DNA of 64,000 nucleotides, from contig NZ_JAUOTP010000007.1 in assembly GCF_030546695.1 (NCBI RefSeq), forward strand, positions 181,583 to 245,582. The letters are read 5' to 3'. Positions 49,062 through 57,587 of this stretch are shown here, one piece after another; the stretch's first letter is position 1, and every line of letters begins with the position of its first letter. The stretch is from Sphingomonas natans. Its GTDB lineage: Bacteria > Pseudomonadota > Alphaproteobacteria > Sphingomonadales > Sphingomonadaceae. A program made the translations under genes and the position numbers. A model generated the notes under the pieces. That model saw nothing but the letters and a program-made list of their open reading frames with translations, did no database searches and had not been told where the DNA came from.

Positions 49062-50779
49062 GCCGCAACCGCCCGCTTGTTGATCATGACGTCCCCCAGC
49101 ACCATGAAATCGACCGGGTGAGACAGGAAGAATGCCAGCGCATCGGCCTCGCCGCCGACGATCGGCTCGCCGTTGCCGTTGAGCGACGTGTTCAGCACGA
49201 TCGGCGGCGCGCCGCGCGCTTCCATGCGTGTCAGCAGTCCGAAGAATTCGGGGGCACCCTGCTCGCTGACCGTCTGGATCCGCGCCGTACCGTCGACGTG
49301 ACGTACCGCGCCGAGATCCGCCGCCCGCTCTTCCACGACCTGGGACGTGGTGGTCATATAAGGCGTCATGTCGTTGTCGTGCGCGGAGAACCATTCGCCT
49401 GCGCGATCACGCAGCACCGCCGGCGCGAACGGCCGGAACGGTTCGCGCTTCTTGACGATCTGGTTGATCCGGTCGCGCATCGCCGGCTCGCGCGGAGCGG
49501 CGATGATCGAGCGCTGCCCGAGCGCGCGCGGACCCCATTCGAACCGTCCGCGGGCGAAGGCGCCGACCTTGCCCTCGAGGACCAGCCCGGCCGCAGCATC
49601 GAGCATGTCATCGGGCTCCTCCCAGGCGATCCCGAGCGCGTTGCACAGCGCGCGCGCCGCGTCGGTCGATATCGGGGCGCCCAAAGCGGCGCTCGTCAGG
49701 GCCTCGGGCCGACGACCGTCGAGCGCGAGCGCGCCGAGGATCGCTGCGCCCAGAGCGCCGCCCGCATCGCCCGCAGCGGGCTGGACGAACAGGCGCGAAA
49801 ATCCGCTTTCGCGCAGCAGGCGCGCATTGGCGACGCAATTGAGCGCCACGCCGCCGGCGAGGCATAGGTTGGCGCTGCCGGTCCTGCGCCGCGCCTCGCG
49901 CGCCAGCCCGAGCAGGGCTTCCTCGGTAATCCACTGCAGCGACGCCGCGATATCGGCAAAGCGCTGGTCGTCGCCGTCCTTGTCGACATTCCAGGCCTTG
50001 CCGCGCTGCCGCGCCGGGCCGAGCAACTGTTCGAGCTTGGGGCTGAAGGCGATGTTCGTATCGGTGTGGAAGGCGAAATATTCCATTCCGAGCTCGAACG
50101 CGCCGTCGGGCTGGAGCCGCAGCAGCCTGGCGAACTCGGTCGTGAAGCGCGGCTGGCCGAAGGCGGCCAGTCCCATCACCTTATACTCGCCCTCATTCAC
50201 CTCGAAGCCCAGGAAGGCGGTCACCGCGGCATAGAGCAGGCCGATAGAATGGGGATAGGGAATGCTCGCCAGACAGAGCAGGTCGGTGCCGCTGCCATGC
50301 CAGATCGCCGTCGATTCATCTTCGCCCATGCCGTCCACGGTCAGCACCGCGGCGTCGTCGAACGGGCTGGGGAAGAAGGCGCTGGCGGCGTGGCTTTCAT
50401 GATGACCGACAGTGGTCACCAGCTTGCGCGGGACATCGAGCATATTGGCGATACCGTCGAGGACCCACATCTTGCCGCCGATCTGCGATCGCAGCGCGGC
50501 GGGGAATTGCCGCCACGAATGCGGGAAGGCCCCGAGCGACGACATGACGACGCGTTCCAGCCGGGCGAACGGATTTTCGTAGAAGACGACCCGATCGAGC
50601 TCCGCAGCCGTGATCCCGGCCTGATCCAGGCAGGCCTGCGCGGCCTGTTTCGGTAGGCCGGGATCGTTCTTGCGGCGCGAAAAGCGCTCTTCCTGCATCG
50701 CCGCGACGATCTTGCCATCGACGATCAGGGCGGCCGCCGAATCGTGATAGAAAGCGGAAATACCCAGCACCGCGCTCAT
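49058..50779 (-). CDS. Carbamoyltransferase (NodU/CmcH family)
   Basis: A 573-residue enzyme that transfers a carbamoyl group from carbamoyl phosphate. The N-terminal Kae1-like half has LGISAFYHDSAAALIVDG, the metal-binding GHHESHAASAFF and LTVDGMGEDEST, and the C-terminal half has ARGRFEWGPRALGQRSIIA. ATG 50779 overlaps the stop of the upstream diiron gene (ATGA). The same frame continues upstream through the diiron gene without a stop, producing an apparent 875-residue fusion, which I treat as a frameshift artefact. The acceptor is probably a polysaccharide or small molecule made elsewhere. Confidence 0.9.
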   Translation of the reverse strand: MSAVLGISAFYHDSAAALIVDGKIVAAMQEERFSRRKNDPGLPKQAAQACLDQAGITAAELDRVVFYENPFARLERVVMSSLGAFPHSWRQFPAALRSQIGGKMWVLDGIANMLDVPRKLVTTVGHHESHAASAFFPSPFDDAAVLTVDGMGEDESTAIWHGSGTDLLCLASIPYPHSIGLLYAAVTAFLGFEVNEGEYKVMGLAAFGQPRFTTEFARLLRLQPDGAFELGMEYFAFHTDTNIAFSPKLEQLLGPARQRGKAWNVDKDGDDQRFADIAASLQWITEEALLGLAREARRRTGSANLCLAGGVALNCVANARLLRESGFSRLFVQPAAGDAGGALGAAILGALALDGRRPEALTSAALGAPISTDAARALCNALGIAWEEPDDMLDAAAGLVLEGKVGAFARGRFEWGPRALGQRSIIAAPREPAMRDRINQIVKKREPFRPFAPAVLRDRAGEWFSAHDNDMTPYMTTTSQVVEERAADLGAVRHVDGTARIQTVSEQGAPEFFGLLTRMEARGAPPIVLNTSLNGNGEPIVGGEADALAFFLSHPVDFMVLGDVMINKRAVAA

Positions 50780-51511
50780 GCGCCCGTCCATTCCAGCGTG
50801 GCTGGTGCGGGGATCTCGCTTCGGACGGGGGTCGCGCGGGGGTGATTGATCCACCCGGCGGGCCGCGGCCGCCACGAGGTCGCCAACCGGGTCAGAGGTG
50901 CGCTGATCAGGTAGATCAGCAGCATCAGCACGAAATAGATTCTCGGCGAGGAACCGGCCCATCCGGCGCCATGTCCGCCATTTCTCCCACAAGCGGGCCG
51001 CGCGGATCTCCGCGCGCGCGCGCGCCGGGCTGCCCGCCAGCTCGACAAGGAGATCATAGGTGTAGCTTTGATGACGGGACTCGTCGCGAAGGATCGCGTT
51101 GAACATCGCGAGGCTCTTGCGATCGCCCTGACGCCCGAACCAATCGCTATAGGTGCCGAACTGTTCGCAAGCGCGGCGCTCGCCGAGATGGACGAACGCA
51201 AGGAAGCGCATTTCGCCGAGCGAGACGAACAGATCCTCCGTGTCCGCGACGGGATAGCCAAGCGAAGGCTTGCCTTCGCTCAGCCGCAACTCGCTCGATC
51301 GAGACGCGAACATGCGGACGTGGCGAGCTTCGTCCAGCATGTGCCGCAGATATAGCGCCCGACGCTCGGCCGTGGGCGCGAGATGCGCGGCATTCGCCAG
51401 ATCGAGCATGCTGCCATGTTCCGCCAGGGAAAAGCCGAACAATTTGCGCGCGCCGTGCCCCGGCACGCGCCAGATGATGGGGTTCAGCAAACGGGCGAGG
51501 GCGGCGACCAT
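50776..51511 (-). pseudogene. Ferritin-like diiron protein interrupted by a one-base frameshift
   Basis: From ATG 51511 (AGGAGG 6 bases upstream) the first 193 codons encode a ferritin-like helical protein with diiron-type motifs: LDEARHVRMF, HLGERRACEQF and LRDESRHQSYTY. At about 50929-50945 (minus strand TATTTCGTG) the coding signal moves to the +1 frame, which continues VLMLLIYLISAPLTRLATSW and ends EWTGA at the carbamoyltransferase start. Removing one base gives a 244-residue protein with a C-terminal membrane segment. Without the shift, the frame runs in phase into the carbamoyltransferase. It may be a sequencing error, a recent inactivating mutation, or programmed frameshifting. Confidence 0.7.
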
Positions 51512-51536
51512 CGCAGCCTCCTGCGCAAGAGGCCGA

Positions 51537-51797
51537 TCAGTGGGCGGGCGCCGCCGGTGCTGCGGGGGCGGGCGCGGCCGGCGAACTCGCGCTGGCCGCC
51601 GAAGGATTCGAAGCCGAGGGATTCGCTGCCAAGGAGGCCAGCGACGCAGCAGAAGCGGAGGATGCGAGGGACGCCGACGAAACAAGCGAGGTCGTGGACG
51701 CCTCCTTCATTCCACTATCCCGTCCGAACCAGAAGGTTCCGCCAAGCACCAGGATCGCCAGAATGACACTGAGCAAGATATTGGTGGTCCTATCCAT
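51537..51797 (-). CDS. Small membrane protein with Ala/Ser/Pro-rich tail
   Basis: An 86-residue protein with one N-terminal membrane segment (ILLSVILAILVLGGTFWFG) and a long low-complexity tail of Ala, Ser and Pro (SLASSASAASLASLAAN, then PAAPAPAAPAAPAH). The tail is likely disordered and periplasmic. GGGGGAGAT precedes the ATG. It is first in the operon with the diiron, carbamoyltransferase, DUF5989 and SGNH genes (25-base gap to the next). Function unknown. Confidence 0.7.
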   Translation of the reverse strand: MDRTTNILLSVILAILVLGGTFWFGRDSGMKEASTTSLVSSASLASSASAASLASLAANPSASNPSAASASSPAAPAPAAPAAPAH

Positions 51798-51892
51798 TTC
51801 ATCTCCCCCAAATTATGTTGGCATGACAAAACGACTCGCGTAAAAAAGTGATATGTTTTATTCGGTGAAAGTCAATTGTAGGAAGAATGCCG

Positions 51893-51908
51893 GTTTGCCT
51901 CAGCAAAC
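51893..51908 (+). promoter_or_regulatory. Hairpin in AT-rich leader of the cytidine deaminase gene
   Basis: GTTTGC-CTCA-GCAAAC is a perfect 6-bp hairpin 22 bases before ATG 51931, within a 133-bp divergent gap where I count 43 G/C in 120 bases (51811-51930, 36%). The AT-rich gap probably holds promoters for both directions. Confidence 0.35.
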
Positions 51909-51930
51909 AAACATAAAAAGGATTTTCATC

Positions 51931-52818
51931 ATGGGAGATCCCGACTCGAAGCGCTATCCGCCGGAAATTCAATCCATGCCGGATGCATTCCGTCAACTAT
52001 CTGATGCTTCAACATTTCATGGGGTGATTAGCGCTGCAGACGCCGCATCTCTGGCTCAGCAGATGGGAATCAGCCTGGAACAGCTCGCTACGAAACTCGT
52101 GCCGTTCGCGCAGCTCTATGCCGTCGTACCGATATCGAATTATCAGGTCGGCGCGGTCGGGGTCGGTCTCACGGGTGCGTTATATTATGGCGCCAATCTG
52201 GAAGTCGCCGGCGAGGCACTGAGCTTCACGGTCCATGCCGAACAGGCCTGTATCGCGAATGCGTGGGTGAATGGGGAACAGGGCCTGGCGACCCTGGCGA
52301 TTTCGGCCGCCCCATGCGGCTATTGCCGGCAGTTCCTCTATGAGCTCGTCGATGCGGCGACGCTGACGATCGCGCTCCCCGGCCAGCCCCTGCAGCCGCT
52401 GACCTATTATTTGCCCGATCCGTTCGGCCCGCACGATCTCGGCGTGCAAGGCGGATTGATGCAGGCGCAATCGAACGGATTGTCGGTCGGCCAGCCACTG
52501 GATCAAACCGGCCAGGCCGCGCTTGCGGCGGCCAATGCATCGTACAGCCCCTATACCAGTACCTTCGCCGGGGTCGCGCTGCGCACCAGCGCGGGCGTGA
52601 TCTGTGCCGGTCGCTACGCGGAGAATGCGGCCTATAATCCGAGCATGTCGCCGCTCGAGGCGGCGCTTTCGCAACTCGTCTTCAACAACCAGCCCTTCGA
52701 TACGATCGTTGAAGCGGTGCTGGTCGAGGCGCCTGGGACGGCGAGCCAGGTCGGCACGACGCAAACCGTGCTCAGCGCCGTCTCCAGCACGCCGCTGACG
52801 GTTTACGTGACGAGCTAG
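51931..52818 (+). CDS. cdd: Two-domain cytidine deaminase (E. coli Cdd type)
   Basis: A 295-residue zinc deaminase that should convert cytidine and deoxycytidine to uridines. The zinc and catalytic residues are His102 and Glu104 (VHAEQACIAN) and Cys129 and Cys132 (APCGYCRQF), the same positions as in E. coli Cdd. The second, non-catalytic domain is also visible (RYAENAAYNPSMSPLEAAL). AAGGA lies upstream of ATG 51931, and the in-frame ATG at 51853 sits in the AT-rich leader. It precedes an amidohydrolase of the same broad functional class. Activity on another cytosine-like compound cannot be excluded. Confidence 0.85.
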   Translation: MGDPDSKRYPPEIQSMPDAFRQLSDASTFHGVISAADAASLAQQMGISLEQLATKLVPFAQLYAVVPISNYQVGAVGVGLTGALYYGANLEVAGEALSFTVHAEQACIANAWVNGEQGLATLAISAAPCGYCRQFLYELVDAATLTIALPGQPLQPLTYYLPDPFGPHDLGVQGGLMQAQSNGLSVGQPLDQTGQAALAAANASYSPYTSTFAGVALRTSAGVICAGRYAENAAYNPSMSPLEAALSQLVFNNQPFDTIVEAVLVEAPGTASQVGTTQTVLSAVSSTPLTVYVTS

Positions 52819-52886
52819 CGCCATCGTCCGGCGGTAACGCCTGCGCGTGCCGCAGTCCCGGAAACGCATCCAGGAGTGAGCCGAAT

Positions 52887-54446
52887 ATGGCCTTCTTCGC
52901 CGAAGCGACGACAACCGATCGCCTCGTCCTGACGGGACGCATCGTGACGATGGATCGGGCGGGCACCGTCCATCCCAAGGGCATTCTGTGCATCGAGCAG
53001 GACAGGATCGCCGCAGTGGTCGGGGACCTTGCCCATGTCCCTGCCGAATTTGCCGGGATCGCACCGATCGACACGCACGGAACGATCTATCCCGGGCTGA
53101 TCGAGCTGCACAACCATCTGAGCTACAATTTCCTGCCGCTGTGGAGCGTGCCGCGGCGCTACACCAACCGCAACCAGTGGCGCACGACCGAGCCCGATTA
53201 CGACGTCTGCATCGCTATGCCGGCCAAGATCATCGGATCGAACATCGACATCGACTATCCGCGGAGCATCGCGCGCTTCGTCGAATGCCGCTCGCTTCTT
53301 GGAGGGGCGACGACGAGCCAAGGGCTGAGCAGCAGCGGCGCGGGGGGCTCGAAATGGTATCGGGGCCTGATCCGCAACGTCGAGGCTCCGAACGACGCGA
53401 TCTTCCCGGCTGCGGGCGGACAGACGCTTGATTATGCGCCGGAGGAGATCGCCACCAAGCTCGTGCCGGCGCTCGCCAGAGATCGACCCTTCTTCTACCA
53501 TCTTAGCGAAGGAACCGATGCCGATGCGCGCCAGCGCTTTCTGGACCTGCAATATGCGCCCGGCACCTGGGCAATCGACGATGACCTGATCACGATCCAT
53601 TGCACCGCGCTGCAGCCCGGCGACCTTCCCCAATTGGCCAATGGCGCCGGGATCGTATGGTCACCCCTGTCCAATCTGCTCCTGTACGGATCGACGGCCG
53701 ACGTGGCGGCGGCAAAGCAGGCCGGTCTGCGAATTGCGCTCGGATCCGATTGGTCGCCGAGCGGCAGCAAGAACCTGCTGGGCGAGCTCAAGATCGCCCG
53801 TATCGTCAGCGACCATCTCGGTGGCCTCTTCACGAATGCGGACCTGGCCCGCATGGTCACCTCGACCCCGGCGGAGATGCTCGGCTGGAGCGGGCAGGTC
53901 GGCAGCATTGAGCGTGGCAAAAAGGCCGATCTGCTCATTCTGGAAGGCGATGCCCCCGATCCTCATGCCCAATTGATCGACGCCAGAGAGGATGACGTGC
54001 TGGCGGTCGTCATCGACGGGCGCCCGCGGCACGGCCGGATGGGTTTTCTGGACTTCCACGCATCCCGGCAGGAAAGGATCGTCATCGGCGGGAAGGATTA
54101 CAGCCTCGATCTGACCGAAGCCGGCACGGATATGCTGGCCGGACTGTCGCTCGCCACCGCGATCGCCAAGCTTACCCATGGGCTCGCCAATCTCCCCGCA
54201 CTGGCCGCGCAAGCGGCTGCGGTCCCGGCCCACGCTCTCGCTTATTTCGATCGGCAACCGGTCAGCGTCGATTTCGAGCTGGAGGATCCGGTCGATTTCA
54301 GCGCCTTCCAGACCATGGCGCTGCGCGCCGTGCCCGCGCTGAAGCCGCTGGCGCTGGCGCCGATCACCGCGGTCGACGATGCCGGTTTCGTTCCGGCGCT
54401 CAAGGCGAACCGCAATCTGCCCGCATATCTCGTCAATGCCTTATAG
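52887..54446 (+). CDS. Amidohydrolase superfamily protein (TRZ/ATZ-like)
   Basis: A 519-residue metal-dependent hydrolase. It has the start LVLTGRIVTMDRAG, the metal HxH in LIELHNHLSYN, His in LITIHCTALQPGD and Asp in IALGSDWSPSGSKN, typical of deaminase and dechlorinase members. C-terminally about 100 residues (after DVLAVVIDGRPRHG) form an extra region of unknown role. AGGAG precedes the ATG. It lies 68 bases behind the cytidine deaminase and is probably co-transcribed. Substrate is unknown; a nucleobase-type compound is suggested by the neighbour only. Confidence 0.85.
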   Translation: MAFFAEATTTDRLVLTGRIVTMDRAGTVHPKGILCIEQDRIAAVVGDLAHVPAEFAGIAPIDTHGTIYPGLIELHNHLSYNFLPLWSVPRRYTNRNQWRTTEPDYDVCIAMPAKIIGSNIDIDYPRSIARFVECRSLLGGATTSQGLSSSGAGGSKWYRGLIRNVEAPNDAIFPAAGGQTLDYAPEEIATKLVPALARDRPFFYHLSEGTDADARQRFLDLQYAPGTWAIDDDLITIHCTALQPGDLPQLANGAGIVWSPLSNLLLYGSTADVAAAKQAGLRIALGSDWSPSGSKNLLGELKIARIVSDHLGGLFTNADLARMVTSTPAEMLGWSGQVGSIERGKKADLLILEGDAPDPHAQLIDAREDDVLAVVIDGRPRHGRMGFLDFHASRQERIVIGGKDYSLDLTEAGTDMLAGLSLATAIAKLTHGLANLPALAAQAAAVPAHALAYFDRQPVSVDFELEDPVDFSAFQTMALRAVPALKPLALAPITAVDDAGFVPALKANRNLPAYLVNAL

Positions 54447-54500
54447 GGCGGCGCGCAGGTCGGAGCCCTCGAACCGAGAACGTGAGCGCCGTCACGGCCG

Positions 54501-55586
54501 TCAGCGTATCGGGCCCGCATCGCAGGCCGTGGCGTCATGCTGCGCCAGCCATTCCCGCGCGGGTGGCGAAGCGCATCCCAACGCAGCGACGCGCTGGACC
54601 GCCTCCCAGGTCCAGGCGCCGTCGTTCTGCGCCGCGAGCCAACTCGCAAAATATATTGTGGCGACGTCCGGCGGGAAATTCGCAGCTGCAATCTCGCGCG
54701 GCGCGGAGGGCGCCTGCTCGGCTGCATGCACGCCGGCGACGACGACATTCGTTCTGTTCCCGTCGGTCGCGGTCACCGTATAGCTTCCGGCGGCGTAATT
54801 CGCACTCGGCATCACCACCGCGCATCGCCCGCGAATATCCTTTACCTCGCTCAGCACGTCCCGATGCTCGTCCTGGATGCGGATCGCAAACGGCTCGACG
54901 CCGCCGCGCCAGGCAATCAGCATGCTCCTCTGCCCACGCTGAAAATCATTCTCGAACGCGGAAAGAGCCGGAATGCGGAAGCGGACGGGTTCGTTGGACT
55001 TGCCACCCGGATTGGAGCAGGCCGCCATCGGCGATGCCGTCGCGAGCGCACGGCTGGCCGCGAGCACATATTGGCCGCCATTCGGTCGATCGTCTCCCGC
55101 GATGCCGCTGGCGAAGCTGCTGCCGGCGGCCGCGCGATACAAAGCGGCGAGCATGTTGAAGAGCCGCTTCGGAGCGCCGGGGATCGCCGGCGCCTGGATC
55201 GTGAAATCCGGTGAACCGGGGGGGATGGGCCTCGCCCGCTTTACGGCCCGGACTTCGCCGGTCGTCACCATCCGCAGGATCAGGACGGATTCCGCGTCCC
55301 TCAGGAAAATCTGGTCGCTATTCTGGAGGCCGTCGCTCTCTATCTTGGCCGCCTTCACCGGCCGGCCGGCGCGCACGAAGCGCGCCACCTGATCGAGCTT
55401 GAGGCCGGCCGGCGCGACGAATTCGACCGCTGCGACGCTGCCGGCCGCCGGATTGGCGGCAGCGGCGCGCTGCGCAAGAAGCGATCCGACGAGACATAAT
55501 GCGACAGCGCCGGATCGACGCCGCCTCGAAGACCGGCCGGTGCCGTTCGGCAGTCGCGTCGGTATCGCTTGGTCAGGCCCGGCCAT
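54501..55586 (-). CDS. Exported hypothetical partner of CHASE2-cyclase/caspase operon
   Basis: A 361-residue protein with a basic N-terminus and a signal-like hydrophobic stretch (GAVALCLVGSLLAQRAAA), so it is probably periplasmic. The middle region is beta-rich (VRFRIPALSAFENDFQRG, YAAGSYTVTATDGNRTNV) and the C-terminus contains YFASWLAAQNDGAWTWEAVQRVAAL. AAGGAAG precedes the ATG, and the gap to the cyclase is 9 bases. I do not recognise a family with confidence; association of such proteins with caspase/CHASE2 genes suggests a sensor or regulator. It is the last gene of the operon. Confidence 0.7.
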   Translation of the reverse strand: MAGPDQAIPTRLPNGTGRSSRRRRSGAVALCLVGSLLAQRAAAANPAAGSVAAVEFVAPAGLKLDQVARFVRAGRPVKAAKIESDGLQNSDQIFLRDAESVLILRMVTTGEVRAVKRARPIPPGSPDFTIQAPAIPGAPKRLFNMLAALYRAAAGSSFASGIAGDDRPNGGQYVLAASRALATASPMAACSNPGGKSNEPVRFRIPALSAFENDFQRGQRSMLIAWRGGVEPFAIRIQDEHRDVLSEVKDIRGRCAVVMPSANYAAGSYTVTATDGNRTNVVVAGVHAAEQAPSAPREIAAANFPPDVATIYFASWLAAQNDGAWTWEAVQRVAALGCASPPAREWLAQHDATACDAGPIR

Positions 55587-55595
55587 GTGCTTCCT

Positions 55596-57581
55596 TCATT
55601 TCATGGAGAGGATGTAATGGCCGGCGGGGCCGACCGCGGAGAGGCGCTCCACGAAGCGGGCCAGCGCGGTGTCTTCGGGCGTCTGGGAAGACAGGTGCGC
55701 GAGCTCGGAAAGAGCGGCGGGGTCGCCATCGTCGAACCGCTGGTACGAACGGGCGATTTCCTGCCGGCTGGCGCGCGGCAGATCGGGGACCGGCTCATAG
55801 ACCGCCAGAGGTGTCGCGCGTCCGCTCAGGACGATCCGTCCCATCGGCCGGAACAGATCGCGCGTACTGCGGATGACGACAGCCTCGCTGACGAGAATCG
55901 ACGTCGCGAGTTGCTTGTTCGCGCCTTCCAGTCGCGCCGCGCAGTTCATCACGTCGCCCAGCGCGGTATATTGGATGCGGGCGTCTCCGCCGAAATTACC
56001 GACGTGGGCGCTCCCGAAATGAAGCCCGATTCTGGTGCGGCCGACACCCAACGCCCGGAAGGTTTCCGTTCGGTGCCGCTCGCCGGCTTCGAAGATCTTC
56101 ACGGCGGCGTCGATCGCGCGATCGGCATCATCGCCGCGCGCGATCGGCGCACCCCAGAAGGCGACGAGCGCGTCGCCGATATATTTGTCGATCGTTCCTC
56201 CATTATCGAGGACGATCGTCGCCAGTTCGCAAAGATAGACCTCGAGGAAATGAGCGACCGTCGCTGGATCAAGCCCGTGGCTCAGCGCGGTGAACCCCTC
56301 CAGATCGGTGAAAAGCGCATAGATTTCCCGCTTCTCGCCGGACAGGGTCAGCTGGACCGGATCGCGGATGATCGCTCTTGCGACTTCGAGGGGCAGGATT
56401 TTCCCCAGCGCTTCCTGCGCGAAGCGGCGTTGCTCCGCGCCGATCGCCCGCTGGCATATGCCGATCGCGGCGAATGCGAGCACCGCGCCCTGGATCCAGC
56501 CTCCCAATGGCTGATCGACCGTATCCATGCCGAGCATCTGGACCAGAACGGTTGCGCCGAGGACGAGGCCGATCACGGCGATGCCGGCGACGAGCGCCCA
56601 CCCGATCGCAAGCTCTGCACGCGCGAGACAGATGCCGGCGAGCACCGAGACGATCGCCATGGGCCACCGCAACCACCCGGCTATGGGATGGAGGGTCGCA
56701 CCGTCGAGGCGTTGCGCGAGCATCTCGGCATGGATCTCCAGGCCGGCCGTGCTGCCCAGGCCGAGAACCTTGTCGTTCAGAAGCGAGAAGCGATCCTGGC
56801 CGGAGACGTCGCCTCCCAGCAATATGTAGCGCCCGCGAACCTGCTCGCGCAGGAAATCCCGATAATCTTGTGAGGAACCGACCGGATCGGACAGCAGATC
56901 GATACTGATCCTGTTGAGAACCGGGGCCATGCCCTTGGGCAACCGATACCGGATCTGGCCGCGATAGTCTGCAAACGAAGCATTGGGGCCGGCGAGAGCG
57001 CGAGCAATGATGGGTGGGCCGGTCGCGGTGGCCGCCGGCCACCGTCGCGGTGTCCCGTCGCTGTCCTGGACGAGAACGACGGATGCGCTACGGACGTGGG
57101 GCGAGGCTGCACGGCGCAGGAAATCGTCGAGGAAGCGCTGCTGCCAGTCGAACACGCCCCCTCGCTCACCGCCGGCCGGCGCATACGCAATGTGGGTCGG
57201 CGTCCGCATCGTGCGGAGAGCCGCGATCAGTTGGGCATCCTCGGGCTGTGGCTGATCGAAGAGGATATCGATCGCAATCGCCTTCGCTCCGAGTGTGTCC
57301 AGCATCCGGAGCGCTCGCGCGATCACGGCGCGATCCATCGGCGAACGCCGGCCGATGCGGCGGGCCGTCTCGTCGGTATAGCTGACCAGCACGATGCGGG
57401 GATCGGGGCCGACACGCGGTGCCGTCGCGAAGCTCACCAGATCATGGAGCGCGCCGCTGGCTCGCCCGGCGCCGTCATCGTAGCGCGCTGAAGACAAGGC
57501 CAATGCGATCAGACCCACCGCCAGCGTCAGCCGCAAAATGCCGATATTCGCAACCAGCCAGCGCCACCGTTCCCCCATCAT
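55596..57581 (-). CDS. CHASE2-domain adenylate cyclase
   Basis: A 661-residue membrane protein. A CHASE2 extracytoplasmic sensor (about 60-310; RIVLVSYTDETARRIG, GAKAIAIDILFDQPQPED) is followed by three membrane segments (about 312-395) and a class III cyclase. The metal Asp residues are in ALFTDLEGFTALS and YIGDALVAFWG; Lys in TIDKYIGD and Thr in IQYTALGD favour ATP over GTP, and Asn/Arg in NCAARLE are intact, so it should make cAMP. It starts 6 bases after the caspase gene and precedes the exported partner. cAMP output may report the caspase or its target. Confidence 0.9.
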   Translation of the reverse strand: MMGERWRWLVANIGILRLTLAVGLIALALSSARYDDGAGRASGALHDLVSFATAPRVGPDPRIVLVSYTDETARRIGRRSPMDRAVIARALRMLDTLGAKAIAIDILFDQPQPEDAQLIAALRTMRTPTHIAYAPAGGERGGVFDWQQRFLDDFLRRAASPHVRSASVVLVQDSDGTPRRWPAATATGPPIIARALAGPNASFADYRGQIRYRLPKGMAPVLNRISIDLLSDPVGSSQDYRDFLREQVRGRYILLGGDVSGQDRFSLLNDKVLGLGSTAGLEIHAEMLAQRLDGATLHPIAGWLRWPMAIVSVLAGICLARAELAIGWALVAGIAVIGLVLGATVLVQMLGMDTVDQPLGGWIQGAVLAFAAIGICQRAIGAEQRRFAQEALGKILPLEVARAIIRDPVQLTLSGEKREIYALFTDLEGFTALSHGLDPATVAHFLEVYLCELATIVLDNGGTIDKYIGDALVAFWGAPIARGDDADRAIDAAVKIFEAGERHRTETFRALGVGRTRIGLHFGSAHVGNFGGDARIQYTALGDVMNCAARLEGANKQLATSILVSEAVVIRSTRDLFRPMGRIVLSGRATPLAVYEPVPDLPRASRQEIARSYQRFDDGDPAALSELAHLSSQTPEDTALARFVERLSAVGPAGHYILSMK

Positions 57582-57587
57582 GCCGGA

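Noticed and set aside
49058..51685. 875-residue diiron-carbamoyltransferase fusion
   Set aside because: The linker between the domains is arginine- and proline-rich shadow sequence, while the +1 frame continues a normal membrane segment. I therefore treat it as two genes with a frameshift.
51383..51766. Plus-strand frame over the small Ala/Ser/Pro-rich gene
   Set aside because: The minus frame has a membrane segment and ribosome binding site; the plus frame has neither.
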